Position numbers and translations under genes: made by a program. 64,000 nucleotides of DNA from Jiangella muralis (GTDB taxonomy: Bacteria; Actinomycetota; Actinomycetes; Jiangellales; Jiangellaceae): assembly GCF_001270745.1 (NCBI RefSeq), contig NZ_LFXL01000010.1, forward strand, positions 186,001 through 250,000. The letters run 5' to 3'. Below, in pieces: positions 51,001-58,606 of the stretch; the first letter of the stretch is position 1, and every line of letters starts with the position of its first letter. The notes under the pieces were generated by a model. The model was not told the origin of the DNA and did no database searches. It saw only the letters and a list, made by a program, of their open reading frames with translations.

Positions 51001-52808
51001 GCAGCCCGCGCACCGACGCGGTGGCCGGCGAGACGTACCACTTCACCATGAACGAGCGGGTCCAGGCGACGATCTCGTCGCGGGCCGCCGCGAACAACCA
51101 GCCCGGCACGCTGGCCGCGGGCAGCCTCGGCGACCTGTTCCTGCTCGACGGCACCGCGCAGGAGACGCTGGACTGGAGCGAGCTGATGCTGTCGCGGACG
51201 GCCGGCGGGCCCGGCACGCCGGACTGGAACCGTCCGGACGACTGGCTGGACCTCACCGACATCGGGACCGAGGGCTCCGCCGTCGTGGCGTCCGGATCGG
51301 CGCGGGTCGACCCGAACCTGAAGACGACGCTGCGCTACCGGGCGCTGGCCGACGCGCCCGTCGTCAAGATCAGCCTGGAGATCGAGAACACCGGCACCTC
51401 GGACTTCGACGGGTACTTCCAGTACCTGCTCGACCCCGACAGCGCGCAGGACGTGGCGTACGTGCCGGGCATCGGCCGCAACGACCCCGGCTACGTCACG
51501 TCCGGCTGGACGGACAACTTCGTGTACGTCGGCTCGACGACGGCGCGGCAGCTGCCGGCGCACGGCCTGGCCTGGCTGGCGGACGAGCCGCACGCGATCA
51601 GCGGGTTCGGCTACGTCACGGGCGCCTGGTTCGACGCCGCCGTCGGCGCCGGGGACACCCGCACGATCAGCTGGTACCACATCACCGACTACCCGGGCGC
51701 CGGGCACGTCTCGTCGAACGTCGCCGCCTGGGCCGGCCGGCTCGACCTGCTCGACGACGAGGTGGCCGACCGGTCCCGCGTCGGCGGCAGCGTGACGCAG
51801 GCCGACACCGGCGGGCCGGCGGCCGGCGTGCTGGTGGAGGCGGTGGACGCGGCCGGGACCGTTGTGGGCTCGGCCCGGACGGGTTCCGATGGGCGCTACC
51901 TGATAGCGCTGGACCCGGGAGAGTACACGCTGCGGGTGGCGGCGCTCGGGTACGCGACGGCGACCGTGCCGGCGTCGGTGGTAGCCGGTGCGACGGCGAC
52001 CGCGGATGTGACGCTCGCGCCGGTGACCGTGCTGGCCAGCGTGGGGCGGCAGCTCTCCGGCGGCATCGTCGAGGGCGGCCCGCAGGACGTCGTCATCGAG
52101 AACGACCTGCTCGCCATGACCATCGCCCAGGTGTTCGACGACGGCCAGCTGCCGGGCTCCACCGTCGGCAAGCCGGTCGACCTCGCCGTCCGCGGCCGGG
52201 CCGACCAGCTGGACTGGCTGAACCTGCCGTACATCGCCGACGAGCAGCCGACCGGCACGGAGGCCTGGCAGCAGACGACGGTCCGGAACTCGGCGGTCGA
52301 GATCGTGCAGGCCACGGGCGACGCGGCGATTGTCCGCAGCACCGGGACATCGTCGGAGCACCCCGGCGTGACCGTCGAGACGACGTACACGATCCGGCCC
52401 GGCGAGGAGTGGGTGCGGGCGTCGACGGTGTTCCGCAACACCGGCTCGTCCGACCTCTCGGTGTGGGTCGGTGACGCGATGGACTGGGACGGCGCCGGGC
52501 AGCGGCACGGCGTGGCCGGGCACCCGGTCATCACGACCCCGTACGAGTCCCCCGCCGAGTACGTCCCGGCCGGGCGGTGGATCGGCGGCGCCGGCACCGA
52601 CCCGCAGACGTACGGCCTCGTCTACGCGGGCGACGACGAGTTCACCGCGTACGGCAACGGGAACTGGATCATGAGCCGGTTCCCGGTGTCGCTGCCGGCG
52701 GGCGGGTCGTACACGCTGGACCGGCGGATCGTCGCGGCCGCCAACGGCGGTGCGGCGAACCCGTTCGGGTTGCTCGATCAGGGGGTGTCTCCCGGGTCTC
52801 GGCCGTAG
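48069..52808 (+). CDS. Giant secreted metallophosphoesterase / PQQ-like propeller / CarboxypepD-reg protein
   Basis: 1579 residues. GTG 48069 with GGAG five bases before it is preferred over GTG 48054. After a signal/anchor helix (about 20-42) come an SdrD_B-like collagen-type domain (about 50-100), a calcineurin-type phosphoesterase (about 155-385) with all metal motifs, IADPH, SGDLTN, GNHE, AHQP and GHEHSN, an Ig-like segment, a beta-propeller of PQQ-like repeats (about 490-870, recurrent GTPAVLGDTVFVGT-type blades), a CarboxypepD-regulatory-like domain (about 875-960), a region of unknown fold, a second CarboxypepD-regulatory-like domain (about 1240-1310) and a C-terminal beta-rich domain. 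The enzyme probably acts on extracellular phosphoesters; the fused propeller is unexplained. It is followed by repeated hairpins (52867-52987). Confidence 0.88.
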   Translation: MRSLSARLAPEALGRYRRAVYAALALLVGVALIGPVATVVAETVAATAAQVSGVVYEDANANGTQDAGEPGVAGVSVSDGVALVETDEQGRYRLELDTERRLTDLVFITQPAGYVVGTDEFMTPRFYQSLGQVPAGQTRSADFALTRDPGSQGSTFSFANIADPHVNPQLPEQIHEINSTSNDIPFIAVSGDLTNNATDAEFTRYKDATAGSEVPVWPAVGNHEYFSGGGTGYAARIDNYRRHVGPEWYSFDYGDRHFLVLENNGQAPFDEQLSWIRRDLEANVGDKELIVLAHQPMNVPFGSPSQYDQYGDLFDQYGAELMLVGHEHSNDVEPNSEFAPSAKHIQTVSSSYTIDNAPRGFRFIHLRGDQFENPFRMYGVDQALTITSPAPGSEVGADGHRTGFPDIQVNAYDTADEVVRVRYRIDNGSWRPLTPSGELTWHSEFAGRAPAPGPHTIEVEAVDEGGERWTESADFTMTTEPLVAPVAGADWTQHHGDAAHSGVAADVVDAGLELAWSYRTPGTFLTGSPTIVDGVVYAGTRDENGDGNAALHAVDLATGEQLWEYPVPSSIVGTPAVLGDTVFVGTLRAQLFAVDRRTGELVWQRDTESGQGEFNQRAYGYYSPAVADGKVYWAYQTRYGPASQGLLVALDPADGSQLWASPMAGATMSDGTPAIADGQVFVGSQTADRVLAYDAATGAQQWTSSAVLGGWQDGIPAAADGRVFIGSNNGIIARDAATGRDLWTYRSPHASRVSSGATPSAPAIDGEIVYMGFPSGAVTALDARTGAVLWDRLLPGGTYTGGVLSSPVLSGETLFVGANNGFFYALDSVTGQPLWQYEIGTWVGSGPAVSGNTVVAGAWDGNLYAFTPGGEAAARWARVTGAVTDEATGAPIADARVVATSGGQSLSTTTDSQGRYVLGLAPGDYTVSTAKRAFLPVGGSTAAVTVGATGTVTADLALAEVTEPTAGAAAVLPDYGSGSPRTDAVAGETYHFTMNERVQATISSRAAANNQPGTLAAGSLGDLFLLDGTAQETLDWSELMLSRTAGGPGTPDWNRPDDWLDLTDIGTEGSAVVASGSARVDPNLKTTLRYRALADAPVVKISLEIENTGTSDFDGYFQYLLDPDSAQDVAYVPGIGRNDPGYVTSGWTDNFVYVGSTTARQLPAHGLAWLADEPHAISGFGYVTGAWFDAAVGAGDTRTISWYHITDYPGAGHVSSNVAAWAGRLDLLDDEVADRSRVGGSVTQADTGGPAAGVLVEAVDAAGTVVGSARTGSDGRYLIALDPGEYTLRVAALGYATATVPASVVAGATATADVTLAPVTVLASVGRQLSGGIVEGGPQDVVIENDLLAMTIAQVFDDGQLPGSTVGKPVDLAVRGRADQLDWLNLPYIADEQPTGTEAWQQTTVRNSAVEIVQATGDAAIVRSTGTSSEHPGVTVETTYTIRPGEEWVRASTVFRNTGSSDLSVWVGDAMDWDGAGQRHGVAGHPVITTPYESPAEYVPAGRWIGGAGTDPQTYGLVYAGDDEFTAYGNGNWIMSRFPVSLPAGGSYTLDRRIVAAANGGAANPFGLLDQGVSPGSRP

Positions 52809-52866
52809 CAAGTGCCGTCCAGGGTGGATGCCCCGCAAGGTGCGAGGAAGGACGACTGACGAGAAC

Positions 52867-52987
52867 GATCAGGTGACGGAACCGCCCGGCGTCCGCGCGT
52901 TTATGTCACCTGATCATCTCCACGATGCGGACACAAAACGATCAGGTGACGAAGACGCGGCGAATCTGGGCGATACGTCACCTGATC
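52867..52987. repeat. Two tandem copies of a GATCAGGTGAC inverted repeat
   Basis: Copy 1: GATCAGGTGAC (52867-52877) with complement 52905-52915. Copy 2: the same 11-mer at 52940-52950, complement 52977-52987, extended by one further pair (G52951-C52976). The copies start 73 bp apart, their loops differ and their arms are identical, so selection or conversion keeps the arms. They fill much of the 436-bp gap 52809-53244, which otherwise contains no convincing gene. They could act as two terminators for the giant gene or as regulator sites. Confidence 0.85.
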
Positions 52988-53244
52988 ATCGGCAGCAGCG
53001 GCGCCGCCTGGCGTCGCGCGGTAGGCCACGGACCCGGGCGACACCCCCTGACTCTGAGCGTCCTCTCGTCCCCGTCGTCCGGCACCACGCCGGGCGGCGG
53101 GGACGCCGCGTTTGATGAGAGATCGCGGCCCAGCGATGAGGTGGCGATGAGAACGCTCTCAACAACGCCGTTCGCGCTGGAATCCCGGCGCTGACCAGGA
53201 CAGATTGAGGTCAGGAAGACCAACCGACACGAAGGAGCCCAGCC

Positions 53245-53646
53245 ATGCGTTCCAGCAGGATCAGCCTCGCCGCGGCAGTTGCCGCGACCGCCGGACTGAC
53301 CGGCGCCGGCATCGCGCTCGCCGCCCCCGCGACCGCCGTCGACGCCGTGGCCATCACCGCCGACGACGACGCGGGCGACGACGACGGAGGTGACGACGAC
53401 GGCTCCGGTGACGATGACGGTGACGACGGCCGGGCCCCGAGCGGCGGCGTGAACACCGGAGTCACCGCGGGCGACGGCGACGGCTCCGGCGACGACGGCG
53501 GGCAGGCGCCCAGCGGCGGCGTCGACACGGGAGCCGGCGGCACCGCGGACGGCGACCTCGGCTGGCTGGCGCCGGGCTCGCTGGTCGGGCTGGCCGGCGT
53601 CGGCGGCGCCGGCCTGCTCTGGCGCCGGTTCCGGACCGAGAGCTGA
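53245..53646 (+). CDS. Secreted acidic protein with sorting-like C-terminus
   Basis: 133 residues; GAAGGAG precedes ATG. A Sec signal (about 5-32) is followed by a low-complexity Asp/Gly stretch (about 39-62) and a PSGGVNTG...PSGGVDTG repeat (about 65-95). Then come a hydrophobic segment (about 105-125: LAPGSLVGLAGVGGAGLLW) and a basic tail RRFRTES. The layout, motif plus helix plus Arg-rich tail, is that of a sortase substrate, but no LPxTG is present. A class F sortase gene starts 8 bp after its stop. PSGGVDTGAGG may be a non-canonical recognition region (inference). The Asp-rich part could bind Ca. Confidence 0.75.
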   Translation: MRSSRISLAAAVAATAGLTGAGIALAAPATAVDAVAITADDDAGDDDGGDDDGSGDDDGDDGRAPSGGVNTGVTAGDGDGSGDDGGQAPSGGVDTGAGGTADGDLGWLAPGSLVGLAGVGGAGLLWRRFRTES

Positions 53647-53654
53647 CCGGCGCC

Positions 53655-54296
53655 GTGCACCGGACCCGCGACGGCCGCCGCTCCGGGCGGGTGGCGGCCG
53701 TCGCGGCCCTGGCCGTGCTGCTGGCGGCGGCCTGCGGCGGCGACGGCAACCCGTCCGGCGCGGGCGCCACCACCCCGCCCGTCCCACCGGCGGACCCGGT
53801 CGCGGCGGCGAGCGAGGCACCCAGCGCCACGCCGCCCACCCCGGTGGCGGAGCAGCTGGCCGACCCGGTCGCGGTGGCGGTACCGGCGGCCGGCATCGAC
53901 ACGAACCTCGTCCCGCTCGCCGTCGACGGCGATAACGTCCTCGTCCCGCCCCCGTACGGCGACGCCGGCTGGTGGCAGGCCGGGCCGGAGCCGGGCGAGA
54001 ACGGCGCCGCGGTGATCGCGGGCCACCTCGACAACCGCGACGGGCCGGACGTGTTCCATCGGCTCGGTGACGTCGCGGCGGGCGACGAGATCGTCGTCAC
54101 CCGCGCCGACGGCGGCACGTCCGCCTTCCGCGTCGTCGAGGTCGGGCAGTATCCGCAGGACGCGTTCCCGACCGACGCCGTCTACGGCGGCCCGGATGAC
54201 CGGCCGCTGCTGCGGCTGATCACCTGCGGCGGCGAGTACGACCGCGACCTGGGCCGCTACCGCGACAACGTGGTGGTGTTCGCCGAGCCGGCGTGA
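53655..54296 (+). CDS. Class F sortase
   Basis: 213 residues from GTG. The N-terminus has a hydrophobic segment ending in LLAAACGGD, a possible lipobox, followed by a Pro/Ala-rich linker (about 30-70). The sortase barrel has His124 (IAGHLDN), Cys191 (LITCGGEY) and Arg203 (YRDNVVVF), the full catalytic triad, with the short class F layout (AGIDTNLVPLAVDGDNVLVPPPYGDAGWWQAGPEPGENG). Class F enzymes are widespread in Actinobacteria and mostly uncharacterised. The adjacent acidic protein is the obvious candidate substrate. Confidence 0.9.
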   Translation: MHRTRDGRRSGRVAAVAALAVLLAAACGGDGNPSGAGATTPPVPPADPVAAASEAPSATPPTPVAEQLADPVAVAVPAAGIDTNLVPLAVDGDNVLVPPPYGDAGWWQAGPEPGENGAAVIAGHLDNRDGPDVFHRLGDVAAGDEIVVTRADGGTSAFRVVEVGQYPQDAFPTDAVYGGPDDRPLLRLITCGGEYDRDLGRYRDNVVVFAEPA

Positions 54297-54314
54297 GACC
54301 GGACCACTCACCCT

Positions 54315-54404
54315 CCCCGCGAAGTTGATCTTGGAGCAACAGGGGAATTGCGGTCCGTTTTGTCCGATGAATACCGCCAGAACTCCAAGATCAACTTTGC
54401 GGGG
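54315..54404. repeat. Large inverted repeat with 22-bp arms (AGTTGATCTTGGAG type)
   Basis: Arms 54315-54336 and 54383-54404 match at 21 of 22 positions; the 46-nt loop itself is A/T-rich compared with the region. The right side runs into a GGGGCCCGGCGG block. It may terminate both the sortase gene and the convergent TetR gene (stop 54461). It is the third member of the family with an AGTTGATC core. Confidence 0.85.
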
Positions 54405-54460
54405 CCCGGCGGACGGGGCGGACGCGGGCAGCGGACGGCGGGCGGACGGGGCGGGGCGGG

Positions 54461-55030
54461 TCAGCGGGGCGGCAGGGTCGCCGCGTACATGGCGACGAAG
54501 CGGTCCATCGCAGCGTCGACGCCGGCGCGGTCGCCGGTCGCGAGCAGGTCCAGCAGCAGCCCGCGGCCGACCGCGACCCCGAGCCGGGCCTGCGACCGGG
54601 CGACGTCGGGCGCGACACCGGCCCGCTCCATGGGCGCGGCCAGCGCCGCCACCCAGGTGTCGACGACGCCGTCGAGCAGCGGCAGCGCCGCCGGGTCGCC
54701 CTGCAGGGCGCGGCCGTAGAGCTCGAAGAACAGCCGCTCGTTCGGCCACAGCGCCGGGTCGGACACCCGAGCCCAGAACCGCCGGCCGGCCTCGACCGGG
54801 TCGTCGGCGGCGGCCAGTTCGGCCAGCAGCTCCCGCTGCCGTTCCTCCACGGTCCGGGCGACCTCGACGAGCAGGCCCTCCTTGGAACCGAAGTGGTAGA
54901 TCAGCATGCGGTGGCTGGTGCCCAGCGCCGTCGCGATCTGCCGCAGGCTGCGCTCGCCCACCCCGTTCGCCGCGACGTACTCGATCGCGGCCCGCAGCAA
55001 CCGCTCCTTCCCGCCACCCGCCTCTGCCAT
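54461..55030 (-). CDS. TetR-family regulator
   Basis: 189 residues. The N-terminal HTH is ERLLRAAIEYVAANGVGERSLRQIATALGTSHRMLIYHFGSKEGLLVEV. The C-terminal ligand domain is all-helical. ATG 55030 lies seven bases after TACGAT (complement of 55038-55043), a leaderless promoter. The palindrome 55046-55061 lies immediately upstream, between its -35 and -10, and overlaps the start codon of the divergent SRPBCC gene. The regulator most likely represses both genes. Confidence 0.9.
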   Translation of the reverse strand: MAEAGGGKERLLRAAIEYVAANGVGERSLRQIATALGTSHRMLIYHFGSKEGLLVEVARTVEERQRELLAELAAADDPVEAGRRFWARVSDPALWPNERLFFELYGRALQGDPAALPLLDGVVDTWVAALAAPMERAGVAPDVARSQARLGVAVGRGLLLDLLATGDRAGVDAAMDRFVAMYAATLPPR

Positions 55031-55045
55031 GCCTCAGATCGTACC

Positions 55046-55061
55046 TGTACCATTTGGTACA
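55046..55061. promoter_or_regulatory. TetR operator shared by divergent leaderless promoters
   Basis: TGTACCATTTGGTACA: perfect 7-bp arms around TT. It covers the TACCAT -10 box of the SRPBCC gene (55048-55053) and its start-codon A (55061), and is 16 bp from the TetR ATG. One bound dimer would occlude both promoters. Confidence 0.85.
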
Positions 55062-55498
55062 TGGGTGTCCAACACATCGACGTCACCGCCACCACGACGG
55101 CACCAGCCGCTGCCGTCTACGCACTGCTGATCGACGGCGCGAGCTGGCCGGTCTGGTCGCCACTCGGCTCGTTCGAGCTGGAGTCGCCCGGCCCGGACGG
55201 CGGCGAGAGCCTCGGCGCGGTCCGCATCTTCCGCACCGGCCGCATCACCAACCGCGAACGCCTGGTCGAGCTCGTGCCGGACCGGCGGCTCAGCTACGCG
55301 CTGCTGTCGGGCATGGCGATCAAGGGCTACCGTTCCGACATCGACCTCACCGAAGGGCCGGACGGCACCACCATCCACTGGCGCTCGTCGTTCCGGGCCA
55401 AGGTGCCGGGCTTCGGCGGGCTCTACCGGCGCACACTGACGAAGTTCCTCCAGCGGTGCGTCGACGGCCTCGCGGCGCACGCCCTCGTCAGGGGGTAG
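55061..55498 (+). CDS. SRPBCC-family polyketide cyclase/lipid-binding-like protein
   Basis: 145 residues, one START/SRPBCC helix-grip domain: VTATTTAPAAAVYALLIDGASWPVWSPLGSFEL at the start, a beta sheet with VRIFRTGRITNRERLVEL, and the long C-terminal helix GLYRRTLTKFLQRCVDGLAAHAL. The ATG is seven bases from TACCAT, so it is probably leaderless. The family binds hydrophobic ligands. It is the likely target of the divergent TetR and might carry or sense the same ligand. Confidence 0.87.
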   Translation: MGVQHIDVTATTTAPAAAVYALLIDGASWPVWSPLGSFELESPGPDGGESLGAVRIFRTGRITNRERLVELVPDRRLSYALLSGMAIKGYRSDIDLTEGPDGTTIHWRSSFRAKVPGFGGLYRRTLTKFLQRCVDGLAAHALVRG

Positions 55499-55591
55499 TC
55501 CGCTCTCCGGAGCATCCGTTATGGTGCGAACCGGGCAGGCGGGTCCGGCGACGGCTCGTCCCGTGGTGGCGCACACGAAGGGTGCCCGGCC

Positions 55592-58525
55592 GTGCCAAAC
55601 CCGCCCCGCACCGGCGACCGGCCCGACGAGGTCGCGGCGCCCGCGTTCGTGGGCCGTGAGCGCGAGACCGCCGTCCTCGCCGGCGCGCTGGCGCAGCCGC
55701 CGGCCATGGTGCTGCTGGAGGGCGAGGCCGGCATCGGCAAGAGCCGCCTCGTCCACGAGCACGTCGCCGCCGGCCCGCCCGGCACGCTCATCGCGACCTG
55801 CCCGCCGTACCAGGAGTCGCTCACGCTCGGGCCGGTCGTCGACGCCGTCCGGCAGAGCCGCGCGGGCGTCGGGCTGCCGGGGCTGCAGGTCAGCTCGCTG
55901 GTCGGCGCGCTGCGGCCGCTGTTCCCGGAGTGGGGCGCCGACCTGCCGCCGGCGCCGGAGCCGCTGGACGACCCGCAGGCCGCCCGGCACCGCATCTTCA
56001 GCGCGCTGGCCGAGCTGATCGGCCGGCTGCGGGTGCGCGTGCTGGTGGTCGAGGACGTGCACTGGGCCGACCGCGCGACGCTGGAGTTCCTGCTGTTCCT
56101 GGTGTCGCGGCGGCCGCCGCTGAGCCTGCTACTGAGCTACCGGCCCGAGGACGTCGCGCCCGGCTCGCTGCTGCTGCGGCTGTCGTCGCGGCTGCCGGCC
56201 GGGTGGACCCAGCTGCGGCTCACGCTGCCGCCGCTGGACGTGGCCGCGACGGCCGGGCTGGTGTCGTCGATGCTCGGCGGTGAGCGGGTCTCCGATGCGT
56301 TCGCCGCGTTCCTGCACGACCGCACCGACGGCGTCCCGCTCGCGCTGGAGGAGTCGGTGCGGCTGCTGCGCCAGCGCGACGACGTCGTCCGGCACGACGG
56401 CGAGTGGATCCGGCGCAGCCTGGACGAGCTGGCCGTCCCGCCGACCGTGCGCGACTCGGTGCTGGAACGCGCCCAGCGGCTCGCCCCGGCGGCCCGGCGC
56501 ACGGCCGAGGCGGCCGCCGTGCTGGCCGAGCCGGCCGAGGAGCGGCTGATCGCCGAGGTCGCCGGGCTGACGGCGACAGAGGTACGGGATGCGCTGGCCG
56601 AGGCGGTGCGCAGCGGCCTGCTGGCCGACGACGACCGCGGCCGGCTGGCGTTCCGGCACGTGCTGGTCGGCCGCGCCGTGTACGACGCGATGACCGGTGT
56701 CGAGCAGCGCCGGCTGCACCAGCGGGCCGGCGCCGCGCTGGAACGCCAGCGGCCGCGGCCGGTCGTGCAGCTGACCCGGCACTTCCAGGCCGCCCACGAC
56801 GTCGAGAAGTGGTGCGCGTACGCCGAGCAGGCGGCCGCTCACGCCGCCGTCTCCGGCGACCACACGACCGCCGTGACGCTGCTGGTCCGGCTGCTGACGA
56901 CGGCGCCGGTGCGCACGCCGGCCGCGGTACCGCTGGCGATCCGGCTGGCGACGGCGGCCAGCGACCGCCGCGAGCCGGTCGACGACCTGCACCACGAGGT
57001 GATCCGGACGCTGCGCGACCTGCTGGCCCGCGACGACCTCGCACCACGCGCGCAGGCGGAGATCCGCAATCCGCTCGGCCGGCTGCTGCTGCAGGCGGGC
57101 GAGTTCGAGCAGGCGCACGCCGAGCTGGCCCGCGCCGTCCCCGACCTCAGCCACGACCCGGTCGAGGCGGCCCGCGCGATGACGTACCTGGGCTACCCGC
57201 TGCAGGGACCGTGGCCGGCCGCCGTCCACCTGGGCTGGCTGGAGCGGGCGGCGGAGGTGGCGGCCGGAATCGGCACGCCCGCCGACCGGCTGGCGCTGAC
57301 CGCCGACCGCGCCGCGGCACTGCTGACGCTGGGCCAGCAGCAGGGGTGGGCGGTGGCGGCCGAGCTGCCGGACGACGCCACGGAGATCGAGGGCGCCCGG
57401 CAGCTGGCTCGCGGCCTGGCCAACCTCGCCTACGTCGCCACCGGCTGGGGCCGCTACGACTTCGCCCAGGCCCGGCTGGACACCGCGACGGAACTGGCCG
57501 GCCGCACCGGCTACTTCCGGCTGAACGCCAGCGTGCAGGCGATGCAGGCGCAGCTGGACTGGTACACCGGACGGTGGGACGGGCTCTCCGGGCGGGTGGC
57601 GGCACTGATCGCCGACGGCGGCCTTGCGGCCATGGGCGGCCTCGAGCCGTTCCTCGTCGACGGCCTGCTGCACGCGGCCGGCGGGTCGCCGCGCCGGGCC
57701 GAGCAGCGCTTCCGCGGCCTGCTCGCCGACGCGCCGGCCGACAGCATCGCCGTCCTCCCGGTGTCGCCGGCCGCGGCGCTGGCCGCGCTGCTGCTGGCCG
57801 CCGGGGACGTCGACGGCGCCGCGGCGGCCACGGACGAGCCGATGCGCACGATCGGCGCCAAGCAGATGTGGGTGTGGGCCAGCGACCTCGCCCGGATCCG
57901 GCTGGACGTGCTGCTGGCGGCCGGGCGCGCGGCGGAGGCGGCCGAACTGGTGGCGGCGTTCGAGCAGGGCCTGGGCGACGTCGACGCGCCGGCGTCACGG
58001 GCGGCGCTGCTGACCTGCCGGGCCGGGCTGCTGGCCGCCGGCGGCGATGTGACGGGAGCGGCCGGCGGCTACGCGGCGGCCGCGGCGGCGTGGGCCGCCC
58101 TGCCCCGCCCGTACGACGCCGCGCTGACGCTGGAACGGCAGGCCCACTGCCTGCTCCGCGCGGGCCGTCCCGATGACGGCGCCGCGCTGCTGTCCGACGT
58201 CTTCCACGCCCTCGCCGGCCTCGGCGCCCGCACCGACGCCGCCCGCATCGGCACCGAGCTGCGCGGCCTCGGCGTGCAGGTGCGGCGGACCTGGCAGCGC
58301 GGCCGGCGCGGCTACGGCGACCAGCTGTCGCCGCGTGAGCTGGAGGTCGTGCGGCTGGTCGTCACCGGCCGGACCAACCGCGAGATCGCCGGCGCGCTGT
58401 CCCGCTCGCCGAAGACGGTGTCCTGGCAGCTCAACTCCGCCATGCGCAAGCTGGGCGTCACGTCGCGCACCGCGCTCGCCGTCAAGGCGCTCGAGGCCGG
58501 GCTGCTGCCCGCCGATAAAGATTAG
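55592..58525 (+). CDS. LAL-type (large ATP-binding LuxR-family) transcriptional regulator
   Basis: 977 residues from GTG. FVGRERETAVL opens the AAA-like STAND ATPase. Walker A EGEAGIGKSR has Lys50, Walker B is VLVVEDVHWAD (about 150-160), and RPPLSLLLSYRPED is the sensor-like strand. A long helical/TPR-like repeat region covers about 400-900. The C-terminal LuxR HTH is at about 915-972 (LSPRELEVVRLVVTGRTNREIAGALSRSPKTVSWQLNSAMRKLGV). LAL proteins activate degradative or antibiotic operons when bound to inducer (e.g. MalT). The next gene pair, a 42-residue ORF and a subtilase on the same strand, is the likely target. The 81-bp gap after the stop contains two GGTCGAGA direct repeats (58557-58564, 58582-58589), 25 bp apart, that could be LAL sites. 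Confidence 0.9.
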   Translation: MPNPPRTGDRPDEVAAPAFVGRERETAVLAGALAQPPAMVLLEGEAGIGKSRLVHEHVAAGPPGTLIATCPPYQESLTLGPVVDAVRQSRAGVGLPGLQVSSLVGALRPLFPEWGADLPPAPEPLDDPQAARHRIFSALAELIGRLRVRVLVVEDVHWADRATLEFLLFLVSRRPPLSLLLSYRPEDVAPGSLLLRLSSRLPAGWTQLRLTLPPLDVAATAGLVSSMLGGERVSDAFAAFLHDRTDGVPLALEESVRLLRQRDDVVRHDGEWIRRSLDELAVPPTVRDSVLERAQRLAPAARRTAEAAAVLAEPAEERLIAEVAGLTATEVRDALAEAVRSGLLADDDRGRLAFRHVLVGRAVYDAMTGVEQRRLHQRAGAALERQRPRPVVQLTRHFQAAHDVEKWCAYAEQAAAHAAVSGDHTTAVTLLVRLLTTAPVRTPAAVPLAIRLATAASDRREPVDDLHHEVIRTLRDLLARDDLAPRAQAEIRNPLGRLLLQAGEFEQAHAELARAVPDLSHDPVEAARAMTYLGYPLQGPWPAAVHLGWLERAAEVAAGIGTPADRLALTADRAAALLTLGQQQGWAVAAELPDDATEIEGARQLARGLANLAYVATGWGRYDFAQARLDTATELAGRTGYFRLNASVQAMQAQLDWYTGRWDGLSGRVAALIADGGLAAMGGLEPFLVDGLLHAAGGSPRRAEQRFRGLLADAPADSIAVLPVSPAAALAALLLAAGDVDGAAAATDEPMRTIGAKQMWVWASDLARIRLDVLLAAGRAAEAAELVAAFEQGLGDVDAPASRAALLTCRAGLLAAGGDVTGAAGGYAAAAAAWAALPRPYDAALTLERQAHCLLRAGRPDDGAALLSDVFHALAGLGARTDAARIGTELRGLGVQVRRTWQRGRRGYGDQLSPRELEVVRLVVTGRTNREIAGALSRSPKTVSWQLNSAMRKLGVTSRTALAVKALEAGLLPADKD

Positions 58526-58606
58526 GTCGATCGCCCGGGTACAAATCGGGCGCACCGGTCGAGACTCTCCTGACGACTCCAGGTCGAGATACAGGAGAAC
58601 GCCCGG

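Noticed and set aside
48051-52838. A 1595-codon open frame on the minus strand
   Set aside because: It mirrors the giant phosphoesterase gene. Its translation is almost only Arg, Val, Ala, Gly and Asp/His repeats from GC-rich third positions, with no domain; the plus-strand frame has clear motifs.
52577-53194. Short plus-strand frames over the end of the giant gene and the tandem hairpins
   Set aside because: They read through the palindromes, lack ribosome sites and have atypical codon use; the interval is treated as non-coding.
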